Source of the DNA: Limnephilus marmoratus
Taxonomy: Eukaryota > Arthropoda > Insecta > Trichoptera > Limnephilidae
NCBI GenBank assembly: GCA_917880885.1
Contig: OU862916.1
Location: 53,542,831 to 53,606,830 of the forward strand
DNA: 64,000 nucleotides
Reading direction: 5' to 3'
This document shows positions 53,891 through 64,000 of this stretch, one piece after another. Each line of letters starts with the position of its first letter. Position 1 is the first letter of the stretch. The position numbers and the translations under genes are program-made. The notes beneath the pieces are model-generated. The model searched no databases. It was not told where the DNA came from and was given only the letters and a program-made list of their open reading frames with translations.

Positions 53891-54544
53891 TTGAAAATTA
53901 AATAAAAATATTAACCATACTTTAGTCGATTAATATTATTAAATTATACTATTACTAGATGATATCTCGGTCGAGGCCATTGTTTTATTTTTTAATATTT
54001 CCGGCTTCCCTACATGAACTTCACGTGGAAAGAAGTTTAATCCAATAAATCGTTTTTTAATTCATTAAACCCTGTTTAAAAATGAACAACATAATTTACA
54101 AGATAAAATTTTACTTGAGTCTCACCGTAGAAGATGTTATCGTGTCATGATATTCTTTGTATCCTAATTCTCGGATATAATGTATATTTTTATATTACGG
54201 AGTTGGTTTTACAATAAATGCAAATTGTTATTTTAGACCTGACTTACTTGTGTGTAAAATTTATTGAATTGAATAAATGATAATTCATTTTAATTACATA
54301 ATCAATGTATTTAATTGTTGATTGGTAAGTTGTGTATTATTAATGTTCGATTTAGTTCATATTGTATAATTAATTGTCATTTGATTGCGCCTAAAAGAGT
54401 TCAACTATTTATAAGGCAGATATTACAAAAAAAACTCAATCTGTGAGCTATGGCATCATGAAATTTTCATTGGTTTTTATGTCTGAAAATTTTTAATCAA
54501 ACCAAATATTTTATATTTTCAGCTCATAAGGTTGATTTCTTCGT
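53891..54544. other. No recognised feature
   Basis: AT-rich spacer. Confidence 0.4.
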
Positions 54545-54620
54545 GACATGACGACCTCCATGGTCAAAGGGTAAGGCTCTCGTCTAGCAACTCGAAGGCC
54601 TATGGCTCAAAGCCTGGCGG
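54545..54620 (+). repeat. Degenerate tRNA-like SINE head
   Basis: ATGGTCAAAGGGTAAGGCTC resembles an A box and GGCTCAAAGCCTGG a weak B box. Spacing is tRNA-like, but it is too decayed to classify. Confidence 0.4.
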
Positions 54621-55085
54621 GTTTAATCTTTTCATATTCTTCAATCTTATTGTTCTTCATTCTTTCCATCTTCTTCAACCTTTCCATATTCTTCAATGTT
54701 CATGATCTTCGAGCATTCCATCTTTTTCAATCTTTTCATAATCTTCAAACTTTATGTTCTTCATTCTTTCTACCTTCTTTAACCTTTTCATATTCTTCAA
54801 TCTTCTTGTCTTCTTTCTTTCCATCTTTTTCAACCTTTTCATATTCTCCAATCTTCATGTTCTTCATTCTTTCCATCTTCTTTAATCTTTTAAAATTCTT
54901 CAATCTTCATGAATGTGTTCACTCTTTCCATCTTTTTCAAACTTTTCAAATTCTTCAATCTTCATGTTCTTCATTCTTTCCACCTTCTTCAACATTTTCA
55001 TATTCTTCAATCTTTATGATCTTCGATCTTTTCGTCTTTTTAAATTTTTCTCTCTTCGTCATCACATTTATTCATTTCATTTAAT
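54621..55085. repeat. TTC-rich ~52-bp minisatellite
   Basis: About eight to nine degenerate units built from TTCATATTCTTCAATCTTCA and TTCTTCATTCTTTCCATC. A 160-codon plus frame runs through it, rich in F, S and L, but this follows from the repeat composition. Confidence 0.85.
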
Positions 55086-55127
55086 CATTTAAAATAATAA
55101 TTTATCAAAATAAAATAACGGCACGTT

Positions 55128-55335
55128 CCACAGTGGAAGGTACTCTCAGTATAACCCTGGTGTAAGAACACCATTCGGAATTAAAACGTTTTATGGCTTA
55201 AAACGTTGAAATGGCTTTAACCGTGTTTTATGATCAGATCTGAATAGGCAGGAACATCTCCATCTTCCGTTTCTCCATCTCCTTCTCCTCTCCACTACCT
55301 TCAGCCTTACAACACACCCCAATAGGGGAAAAATT
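55128..55335 (+). repeat. SINE-B body fragment
   Basis: GGCACGTTCCACAGTGGAAG, CCTGGTGTAAGAACACC, AGATCTGAATAGGCAGGAA and ACACACCCCAATAGGGG match 46380-46570 in reverse. Contains a small internal duplication (AAAACGTT twice). Confidence 0.75.
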
Positions 55336-55479
55336 ATATCTCTAAAAACATAAGAGATGCTTTATATACACTATTCTACAGTAGCATTCATAAGCGGAAC
55401 TACATTACTATAGGAAATCAGTACTTAGGTGATGTTGACATAAACTTGGCGAATTTTGTTGATCTTGTAAAAAACTTAT
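55336..55479. other. Possible LINE C-terminal remnant
   Basis: Adjacent to the LINE tail, but no frame is clear. Confidence 0.3.
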
Positions 55480-55670
55480 TCCAAAACTATTCCTAAACAT
55501 ATCTGTATTTTTGTAAACCTATAAAATCGATGTATTTTTATGACTTGTGTGCTTTTTTATCTAATTTTATTTTTATTATTTCTTTATCTGTTTAAAAATC
55601 ATCTGTCATGAATTAATTGTACTACCAAACATGTAAAAGCCCCTTGGGCATTAAATAAATAAATAAATAA
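55480..55670 (+). repeat. LINE 3' untranslated tail
   Basis: ATGTAAAAGCCCCTTGGGCA followed by (TAAA)n at 55650-55670 matches the antisense tail at 30361-30410. AGCCC/GGGC makes a small terminal hairpin. Confidence 0.65.
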
Positions 55671-56790
55671 ATTTATGTAATTATTTTTTTCAAATTTAAA
55701 GAAATATATTTTTTTTAATTAATTCTGATTTGAAGTTATATTAATTTGAAATTCATTCAATGCCGGAAATTAGTAGCTAGTTATTTGTAAAAAGCATTAA
55801 TCTAATTAAAATAATAAATCATGAAACATGTTATTATTTTTAACAGGTGATATATATAAGCAAGCGATGTTTCCACCTGTTAAATTTGCGGTTCTAACTG
55901 ATTGTCTGTGTCTATGGTTGGACAAGCAAGCACTTAGACTGTGTTTATAATTGCATGTCATCCTTGCAGCTCATAGGTTGTAGTTTCTTACTACGTAAAT
56001 CGTCTGTAGTTTTTGCATGCAATGGCCAGACACAATTAATTGACTTCTAGGAACCACCACCGCCATCGCCGTATCAGCTATCAGCTCCGGTGCCATGACT
56101 TATTCATTTTGGTCAAAATGTTAATATAAAAACTTTATGAGCTGTGTAATTAGGATCAGAATTCGTTTAATTTACTTTTAATGGAAATTTTGCGTTCCTT
56201 CCGGAATTATTAGACTACTTTTCGATTCCTGGTCGTCGTGCTTTAATAAGTCAGGTACGCCTCATACGTCATACATATGTCTGGTAATGTTATATTATCG
56301 TAAAAACAAGCTTATGGGTTCGAGTAATAAGGTGTTTTAAAATAACATGTGCTTGCCCCCTTGCAGGTGAATATATACTGGCATATAGCTTCCTTGTACC
56401 AAATTAAACATTGTTTATTTGATTAACATTTTTCATTCATCTAATTAGTTAATTGCCAAGTTGGGCGATATTGTCCCTACTGGGGGAGTTGGTGAGATCT
56501 AGAAGCCGGTGAAAGGCCACAAGGGGGCGTTGAAGTGCCGAAATGAAGGTCAGAGAAATTAAAAAATATATTATTAATGAATTGTTTTAATGAAATAAGT
56601 CGTAGGTCCACATCGCACAGGGCGACGCCAAGGGGCATTATAGACCTAGATGTCCCCCTCCGAACCCCAACCATGCGAAAGAAGAATAAGACCATCGCAA
56701 GAATCTTGGACGTGAACCGTTCAATTAGTGATTAGATTAGGTATTATTGATGGATTAACAGTATTTTTGTTATTTTGATAACATTACTAG
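55671..56790. other. No recognised feature
   Basis: Mixed sequence; the small frame at 56477-56695 has no domain. Confidence 0.4.
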
Positions 56791-57025
56791 TTTGATTAAA
56801 TGAAGACAATATAAGCGAAACTCAACCGAAAATCCGGAAACAGAACTCAGAAAAAGATATTGGCACCTCTGGGACAATATCTTTTTCTGTCCCAGAGGTG
56901 CCAACATCTTTTTCTGATTTTTCTGTTTTCAGATTTTCGATTGAGTTTCGCTTATATTGTCTTCATTTAATTAAATATTACAATTTGAGGTTTTACTCAT
57001 AAAGTTAAAATAAAAATAAAATATT
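56791..57025. mobile_element. SINE-A tail palindrome
   Basis: An antisense SINE-A tail (56791-56875) meets a sense tail (56890-57025) at CTGGGA...TCCCAG of the T-arm, with a short spacer. Both arms share the GAGGTGCC variant but differ at several sites. The tRNA head is absent. Confidence 0.8.
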
Positions 57026-57124
57026 ACTAGTTTGTTTAAAATTAACATTTCCGGGCTTCAAATAATCCCAGAATGTTGAAAATCCACATACTTTCTTCAT
57101 TATAAGTGGAAAATGTGACTTGTG

Positions 57125-57190
57125 ATATGATGGAGAACTAAACTAGTAGATCCGAACCCGAAACGCCTGGATGGGAACCCATAAGGTTGG
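57125..57190 (-). repeat. SINE-E fragment
   Basis: Minus strand GGGTTCCCATCCAGGCGTTT and CGGGTTCGGATC match the tRNA-like region at 17075-17120. Confidence 0.55.
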
Positions 57191-57514
57191 TAACATCTGA
57201 TCTAATTTAATATAGGCATATACTTGTACGTGTACTACATTTGTGTAGGATATACACCTTCATTTACAAATTAGCATCAAAGATGAGTCGTTCTTTAACA
57301 GATCAAAATAGCTCTGCTGAACTCAAATAATTCGAACGAGAACTTAAAAAACGATAAAAGTGGTGTTGTCAAATACTGTATAAAGACGTTATTGCTGAAT
57401 GAACTATAAATATCAAGTACATTTTTTATTTAAACACATTATTTTTTCCTTTGGAGATACAAGGAGTTTATCATTCTTACATTTTTAATCCTGCATTTAT
57501 ATACTATACTATCC
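57191..57514. other. No recognised feature
   Basis: AT-rich spacer. Confidence 0.4.
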
Positions 57515-57597
57515 TTCCCACAACCGTTGGGGAGCTTTAGTCCCACTGGCTCCGAATAGTTGGGATTCTCCTGCGGCATCTACATAAAAAAAAAAGT
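57515..57597 (+). repeat. SINE-B 3' end fragment with A run
   Basis: CACTGGCTCCGAATAGTTGG, GATTCTCCTGCGG and an A run at 57587-57595 match the SINE-B end with many changes. Confidence 0.5.
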
Positions 57598-59626
57598 TCT
57601 AAAAATTGCCTCAAACTCAGGACTGAGTTTGAAAAACTCGACTGCCTAAAAAGAACCAATTATTATTTAACCATTTCTTTGTGCAATGTTGCAACACTTT
57701 TTGAGGTCCGATGATATTTGGTGAAAGAGTTTTAATATTAGGGGAAAAAAACGAAATTTGGGTGTTTAATACCCATGAAAATGGGCGTTTTGATAGACCT
57801 TAACGAAATCAATTACGAATCGCTCCTATTAGCTCCAAACAATGGTGCGGCCACTCTCCAGCGGGTATCATCCACTGCATGAAGAAAAAATGATAATGCG
57901 GTAGGTATGGTGTATGGCATATGGCGCTTTTAGCTGGCCAGACGCGCTGGACTCGCCTTTGACACGCCCGCGCCACCGTGACGGGCCTCACTTGAATGCA
58001 ATCATTCCCGCATTACCTGAAATCACTGGATGGAAAACTCTTACAAGGTACGCCATACGCCCTATGATTAAAAGTCCAGGACTGCGGCGCAGCTCGTGAA
58101 CTATTTAGTACCCATTTTTAGTCCAAGAAACTTAATTGTATCCAGTGTCGGCTGCGTAGTGTTCAATTAGGAAGTACTTCAGTTTATAGATAAGTAATTA
58201 AAGAAAGTATTTGTTTACAGGACCATTTTTAAAAACCAATAACAATTGGCCAACCGCTGTCATCAATCTGTATTTCGTGTACAAGCAGTTTTGTTTCCCT
58301 TCAAACATCACAGATTACATCAAGTGGGAGTGTCTTTGTCAAGTGTATGAATTGTTCTGGTAAGGCAATTTCTTGGTGCATGATACGCCGATAGACCACA
58401 ATTTCATAACTAAGCGACTGTCATGCATTTACAGAATTAAAAGAAGTGTTTAGTAGGTATTTCCTGATGATGGCCTAAATCTGATACAGGCACTTCTTAC
58501 ATTAACCCACAGATATTAACTGGTTAAGAATAATGCATTTTCACCAAAGGAGTAAGCTGAGAGTATGGAACTACCTACAATTCAGTCTAGGCATACACTC
58601 CTTGCTTCTTCCACATTCATACTCTGTTGGTCCAATTCCTGATATGACCAACTGAAGACATGATTTTCTCGATTGTGCCATGACTTCTCGGTACATTACC
58701 GACTATTTTTCCTTCACTTATACGTAATATATTCCTCTCTCATTGCTTTGTATATTCCGTAGATTCTTCGTTTCATATTATTTAGTCAATATTATGTAAA
58801 GAGCACTGAAGGAGTAATCAAGAATACAAACACTAAATATTAAATTATAATTTTAAATTATAGTGGGGTATATCACTTTGCATACACTACTTATAGTTTT
58901 TTTTTATTATTTTCTTTATTTTAGCATATAAAATATAATGTACATTTAGGTGATGTAATAATTTGTGCACATGTTCATGTTCAAATATCTTAATACCACT
59001 CTTCCATGGAAGCATTAGCTTGTGTCTGGAAGAGTAGTGTACATTTTTTAATGCTATATTATATTATAAGTTCTTAAATTACAATGTGAATGTAAAAAAA
59101 ACAATAAGATGTAAGTTCGGTGATATGTAATTATAAATATTTTTCTACTATCAAACAATTTTACTATTTGGATAATGTGTCTATAATTATTGTAATTAGT
59201 TGTGAAAAACAAAACAAAATTTAACTTATTTGAAGAACGGAGTATCACTTGGAAACTGAGTTATAAGTTATTATTGAGATTAGATTAGTTGGAAACGTTT
59301 TTTTTTTAGATTATCTTTAAAATATTTTTTAACAGTGTTTATTAATTGGATTTTATCATTAATTTTTCTTATTTCATCCGGTAATCGGTTGAAAATAAGT
59401 CTTCCTTGATAAGTGTAATAATTTTGTGCGAAGGAAGTGTTAATTTTGGGCATGAAAAAAAATATTTATGTCTAGTACGGTTTTCAGTTTTAAATTGATA
59501 CTTTTCTTTTTCTTTTATAATTTGAATCAATGCATTTCTATTGTCCAGATCTTTGAAAAAAGGTACCAAGAAGCTACTTGGAATTCCTTAAATAATCCTT
59601 AAATTCCTTAAATTATTTAATCAAAA
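57598..59626. other. No recognised feature over about 2 kb
   Basis: A GC-richer stretch at 57790-58100 has overlapping 60-codon frames on both strands without a domain. Elsewhere AT-rich. No repeat shared with the window was seen. Confidence 0.4.
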
Positions 59627-59669
59627 TTATCAACATGTTTCGAAACCAATGATTCCCTCGTCAGGATAA
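59627..59669 (-). ncRNA. Hammerhead ribozyme motif
   Basis: Same family as 26157-26199: TTATC/GATAA stem I, CTGACGA core, stem II with one mismatch, GAAA core and ACATGT stem III. Confidence 0.7.
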
Positions 59670-60671
59670 AATTAAAATTAACAAAAATGACAAAAGACAA
59701 ACAATTACAGACAAATTAATACCTAATACGTCAAGAAAATTACAAAGGTGGTGGTGATGATTGAAGTAAAATAACACAAAATGTTTCGTTATTATTATTA
59801 TTATTCTAACTCTTTCACTATACGTCCCATCCCATCTTATGTCATAAGTTCCATTGATTTTTATAATATAGTTTTTAAAAATAGTTTTCACCCTGTTTTT
59901 GTGTCTTGCAGGGGCTTTTCTCCTTAATCCGATAATTGTTCTTTATACTCATCGCAATTTCTTTGATCATCATTGACATTCTGCCTCCATAGTGATTTAA
60001 TACATTATGAATTTACTTCTCTTGAAGTTATATTTTCGGCCACCGAACCTAAATCTGACATGTAACTGGATGAGTCAGAAGGGTGTTAAATTGGTTTAAC
60101 AACATTTAAGCATTTTTCTCTGAAAATAACTTTCCACTTACCCACTCCACCGCTTTAGCAAGCCATTTCTGATTCGTGTGCATTTTTAAAATGTCCATAA
60201 ATAGATTAAGAAATCCGCCTTTCGCAATAACAAGAAAAATCCATAAAAGTTTTATGTTAGTAGTTTATGCAGGGTAAATTCCTTTGAGAGAATTTCTCGG
60301 GTTTGATGAAATAATTGCATATTTCATAGCGCCGTCGGGGAGCTGTGCTATAATTGCAAAGCCTTGAATTCCAACAGCATTAACCAATATAATGTTAATG
60401 ACTCTTAATGCTAAATTCATTCCTGAAATTCAATCAACTAACTTAAAGATGTGGGTAGGAAATCTGATAATCTGATATGTCGATATAAATATCCTTTGTA
60501 ATATTAATCTTCTTCAATTTTTTTTTTTAAATTATTTATTAACCAAGAATAACATTACAATATATACAATATACCTACATATACATATATATTATTTATT
60601 TATTTATTGTTTATTTTTTTAGTGGCACTTTTTATTTGAAAGATCTTTAAAAAGTTAGAACAGAACTTATA
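59670..60671. other. No recognised feature
   Basis: A minus-strand frame at 59661-59891 adjoins the hammerhead motif and could be decayed Penelope-like sequence, but has no readable domain. Confidence 0.35.
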
Positions 60672-61035
60672 AATATATCATTGAAGAAGAAGGTAACACT
60701 AATAATCTAAACGAATATATGAAACAGAACAAGACACAGAAAAATAGAAAAAGATAATGGTCGGAACTGAAACTCGAACCAAGAACCTCTCGTCTAACCG
60801 GGGCGTGCGTTTTTACCAATTCGGCCATTGCCACCTTCCATCAAAACGTCATAATTATCAATCTCATAATTTCAAATTTTAGAATTAACAACATTTTCTT
60901 CGACTAATTTTTCCATTTCTGGGTTCGAGTCCCAGTTTGCTACCATTATCTTTTTCTATTTTTCTGTGTCTTGTTCTCTTTCATATTTTCGTTTAGATTT
61001 TTAGTGTTATCTTCTTCTTCAATGATATATTACAT
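60672..61035 (-). mobile_element. SINE-C, head-to-head inverted copy
   Basis: Minus strand: a tRNA-like head (ATGGCCGAATTGGTAAAAAC; GGTTCGAGTTTC) and tail. From about 60915 the plus strand repeats TGGGTTCGAGTCCCAG and the tail to CTTCAATGATATATTA. Arms differ at several sites. The duplicated part again begins at the B box. Confidence 0.8.
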
Positions 61036-61279
61036 TGATGGGAAAAACCTCCAAAAGTTATAAAAAGAGAGTTGTTCTTATAAAAAATTGAACTTACAAA
61101 TGTAGCTTTTTGAATATGCTATACCTACCTTAAAACATGTTTCCAACTTGCTAACGGGGGGGGGGGGGGTGATTTCCTGGTTTTGCAGCCATCGTAAGAA
61201 CCCGGGTAGAATAGGCTTCACAATCCCGGAAATGTCCTCATTATGGAATCCCTCCAGAGTTAATATCCGTTAAGAAAAT
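61036..61279. other. Spacer with a poly(G) tract
   Basis: A run of about 14 G at 61155-61169. Nothing else recognised. Confidence 0.5.
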
Positions 61280-61520
61280 GAAGATAATATTGATATTTCT
61301 TAGTCGAAGAATGATAAAGTTAAATAAGGGGATAGGGTCCCATTAGCTCAGTGGTAGAGCATCGCCCGGCAAGACTAGGGCCCTGGTATCAATTCCTAGA
61401 TATGGCCCATGTTGTTCTGTTTAAATTTTCGTTTGAGAAAATTTTACACTAGTATCAGTCTTCAGTAATTAAATATTAAAATTGGTGGTTTTACTCAATA
61501 AACAAAAATATTCATCCTAG
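61280..61520 (+). mobile_element. SINE with SINE-A scaffold and a different tRNA head
   Basis: The leader (GAAGATAATATTGATATTTC, TTAGTCGAAGAATGATA) and tail (CAGTAATTAAATATTAAAAT, GGTTTTACTCA) follow SINE-A, but the promoter reads CCCATTAGCTCAGTGGTAGA, a standard A box from a different tRNA, with a degenerate B box (GGTATCAATTCC). Confidence 0.75.
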
Positions 61521-61654
61521 ATTTACAGAAAAGTCGATAGATGTTGCATTTTAAATAAAAATTTATAAATTGATCCAAAACGTTATCTAGGTAGGATTTA
61601 GTCCAAGATGAATCTTGCAATCATACATAAAGATAGCTACCAATAAAAATGTGC

Positions 61655-61905
61655 GTTAATAAAATGAAGATAATGTTGGCAGTTCTTAGTTGAATGTAGT
61701 TAAATATGACTGAATGGGGCACAGTTCCTCCTCAGTAGTATCGCCCTTTCGTTTACTGGTTTTCTATTTCAAATTTTTGACTGAGAAAATTTTTCGCTAA
61801 TCTTTTTTTGTTGGTCTTCAGTGATTAAATATTACAATTTTAGGTTAAGTATAGCTCTATGGGTTTTACTCATTAAGTTAAAATAAAAATAAAATAAACT
61901 TACGT
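61655..61905 (+). mobile_element. Second SINE with SINE-A scaffold, decayed head
   Basis: Leader TGTTGGCAGTTCTTAGTTGA and tail CAGTGATTAAATATTACAAT ... GGTTTTACTCATTAAGTTAA match SINE-A; the promoter between them is deleted to CTCAGTAGTATCGCCC. Confidence 0.75.
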
Positions 61906-62182
61906 TTTTCGTTTTTTTTTTTAACTGTGCGAATCCCCTCCGTCCTGTAAAGCTTTAGAAAAGGCGAATAGTTGTTCATAATTAATTAGTTTCCATTATC
62001 AAGTTCTTCTCGATTGCTTTTGAATTAAAGTGATAAAGGATTGGTAAAAAGTTTCCGCTTTATACTCGTATTTTAAAGCTCCATTTATTAAAGATTCCAG
62101 AGCGTGCTCGGAAAAGGAAGTTAACCCCGAGCTTTTTATCTTTATGGTTTCGTTTAATTGCAAATAATAAAGACTTAATGTA
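61906..62182. other. No recognised feature
   Basis: Spacer before the mariner element. Confidence 0.4.
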
Positions 62183-63138
62183 CTAGGGTCAGTCAAAAAG
62201 TAATGCCTCCAATTTTTTTTTCTCCTTTAATTGTCAAGAAATAAAAAATGCCATTACATGGGTTGAAAACCACTGTATTGACCATTAATTTGTTGCTTTT
62301 CAATATAATCTCCGTCCATTTCCACAGCTTTGGTCCATCTTTTAACAAGGGCTTTCACATCCAGAACACCATAGCCATAATTTTCTTCGCCAATCACTTT
62401 TATTTTTTTTCTCTGTGAGTTTGTGTGATGCCATTCCATTGACTCCCTCTTTGATTTAGACTCAAATAATGAACCCATATTCCGTCTCCAGTCACATTTT
62501 TTTCCAGAAACTCCTCTCCTTCCAAACGGCTGTGCTGCAAGCGTTGTGAGGCTATTGTTTCTTTATTCTGGCCGGTTCTTGGTACCTACAAACTTTTGAG
62601 TATCTCAGTTGTGGATTAATCGTCATCACACTTCCTTTACTGAGGGAGAGAATGCGACACAATTCATCTATAGTTATCCGGCGGTCACCACGAAAGAAGA
62701 TATCGACTCGCTCAATGTTGCGTGCAGTCACTGCAATCAAGTCAAGCCTGTCTCTCCGCTTTTCGTCATCGCCCGCGCCGGTGAAGCGGTGTTTGTCTTT
62801 CAGCTTCGTTCCAGCGACGAACCCATCCCATCATCTAACAGTGCTGACATCTATTATTGCATCACCGTACACCCGTATTTTTCAGTCTTTCGTGAATTCG
62901 AATGGGCTTTTCACTGTCTGCACTCAAGAATCAATCACAGAACGCTGTCTAATACGAGCATCGATGTCGGCCATTTTGCAAGTAATTGCAGTGCTGCCAC
63001 TTGTTGACGCAGAAAGTTACTATTGGAGTAGATTGTAGAAGAAGGTTTGAGGAAAATCGCAAAATTCAAAATTTTCACTTAACTAATTTTATTTAATTAG
63101 AAAAAAAATAGGAGGCATTAGTTTTTGACTGACCCTCG
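62183..63138 (-). mobile_element. mariner element, 956 bp, internally deleted
   Basis: Inverted ends AGGGTCAGTCAAAAAGTAAT and ATTAGTTTTTGACTGACCCT differ at one site. TA flanks both sides (62181-62182 and 63139-63140), the mariner target. A decayed transposase lies inside on the minus strand. Confidence 0.9.
62250..62974 (-). pseudogene. mariner transposase, broken and internally deleted
   Basis: From an ATG at 62974 the minus strand reads MADIDARIRQRSVIDS and then a stop. The helix-turn-helix region continues in shifted frames (a VSTV..WVRRW-like segment), then AVTARNIERV, GDRRITIDELCRILSLSKGS and VMTINPQLRYSKVC. After a jump it has RESMEWHH and finally VKRWTKAVEMDGDYIEKQ, the standard mariner C-terminus. 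Most of the central D,D34D catalytic region is deleted, so it cannot catalyse cut-and-paste. Stops, frameshifts and the deletion mark it as long dead. Confidence 0.9.
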
Positions 63139-63566
63139 TAGTTTAATGTTTCGTCCATAATCATTTTCGTAACGGTTAGTTTCGAAGAATCTAAATTATT
63201 CAAAAGAAAGTTACACGTTTCTTAACCGTATTAAGATAACCAGTTTAACTGGTGGTGACCTTACCCATTGTGGGAATTAAAACGAATTATTGTTTCAGGT
63301 CGGGAGGAAACAATAATATTAAAATAACCGCCTCGAAATATGGGGCAAGAATTATTGCACTTTTAATTTATTTTGTTTCCGTTTCGGCTCAGATAAAGCA
63401 CAATCAAGCAGGTTGTTCGTTGCTAGTCGCTGGGGGGTTTTAGCCTAGCAACAGGCGATAGACAAACTGAAACTATTCAAACTAACAACATTTGTTGCGA
63501 ACTCTTTTTTATAAAAACGTAGAAAGGACTCTGATCTAATATGCATTTTCAAAATTATCAACAGTA
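63139..63566. other. No recognised feature
   Basis: No repeat partner or domain. Confidence 0.4.
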
Positions 63567-63955
63567 TTACTGACACACCTGCTTTGTTACAACTCATCCA
63601 GTTCAACATTCCTTCCCGTAGACTCCGAAATAATGAATTGCTGTTCCTCAATCAACATTCTACTAATTATGGATATCATTCTCCTTTATCCAGAATGTCG
63701 AGACTTGTCAACACAAATCAAAGCATTGAATTTTTTGGTGTAAGCCTAAATGACTTTCGACAGTCGTTACGCAATGTGGTTTTTTAAAGTCTTCAAGCTA
63801 CTTGTTATCTTCTCTATGTACTTTTATATTACATGTATTTTGTCAATGCTCTTCATCTATATGTAATCTCCTTTCATTGTGATCTCTCTTTTTTTTCTAT
63901 TCGTGTTATTGTTATATTGTTAATTGGACTATTTGTCCGTAAATAAATAAATAAA
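63567..63955 (+). pseudogene. LINE C-terminus and tail
   Basis: The plus frame to 63787 encodes FNIPSRRLRNNELLFL, TNYGYHSPLSRMSRLVN and VSLNDFRQSLRNVVF, the common insect LINE C-terminal block (FxIPxxxLRxxxLF...TNYGxxSPLxRMxRxxN). The tail ends in (AAAT)n at about 63940-63955. The rest of the LINE is missing. Confidence 0.8.
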
Positions 63956-64000
63956 GCACTGGAAGTTACTAGAATTGAAAACTTCTTTAGCACCCTTGTG

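Noticed and set aside
54602..55084. 160-codon plus-strand open frame rich in F, S and L
   Set aside because: It lies wholly in the TTC-rich minisatellite; its composition follows from the repeat, with no domain or start context.
61340..61412. Possible functional tRNA gene
   Set aside because: The A box is good, but the acceptor stem does not pair well and a SINE leader and tail flank it, so it is a SINE head.
62609..63038. Two overlapping plus frames of 128-132 codons
   Set aside because: They are antisense to the decayed mariner transposase.

Overview
This is eukaryotic, AT-rich, intron-scale intergenic DNA and almost certainly comes from an insect. The signs are (CCTAA)n runs matching the insect telomere motif, a Ty3/gypsy element, mariner, Helitron, hAT and PIF/Harbinger-type DNA elements, Penelope-like elements, several LINE families and several tRNA-derived SINE families. 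Lepidoptera or a related order is my best guess from the style of the repeats, but the order is not proven. I found no host protein gene, no functional tRNA or rRNA gene and no CRISPR array. Nearly everything recognisable is mobile DNA, much of it nested.

Layout. 1-2.9 kb: 5' half of a Ty3/gypsy LTR retrotransposon on the minus strand, with an uninterrupted gag-protease-RT frame that leaves the window at base 1, a primer binding site and a 5' LTR. 3-6.5 kb: antisense LINE 3' ends, one split by a 427-bp element with an 8-bp target duplication. 6.9-10.9 kb: Helitrons, a head-to-head SINE and a LINE 3' end. 11-16 kb: a run of small DNA transposons with target duplications of 3, 8, 9, 9 and 4 (TTAA) bases. 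17-23 kb: SINEs, Helitrons and an 886-bp Harbinger-like element inside a LINE tail. 23-30 kb: Penelope-like fragments with hammerhead ribozyme motifs, one with a GIY-YIG endonuclease, and a 1,098-bp hAT-like element splitting a short retroelement. 30-45 kb: LINE C-termini, three more copies of a TTAA-flanked ~715-bp element, and a 42-bp minisatellite. 45-53.9 kb: SINEs, palindromes and the longest LINE reverse transcriptase frame (52.6-53.7 kb), inserted in an antisense SINE-like copy. 54-64 kb: a TTC-rich minisatellite, more SINEs, a decayed mariner and a LINE C-terminus at the right edge.

How the parts relate. The nesting gives relative ages, and several elements can be delimited exactly because an empty paralogous site is present in the same window. 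Two themes deserve attention. First, short retroelements of unrelated families repeatedly occur as inverted, head-to-head or snap-back copies. Second, retroelement 3' ends carry conserved RNA structures: hammerhead cores in Penelope-like tails, nested hairpins in LINE and SINE tails with compensatory changes, and tails shared between LINEs and their probable SINE partners. Family names such as SINE-A or LINE-J are labels for this window only.
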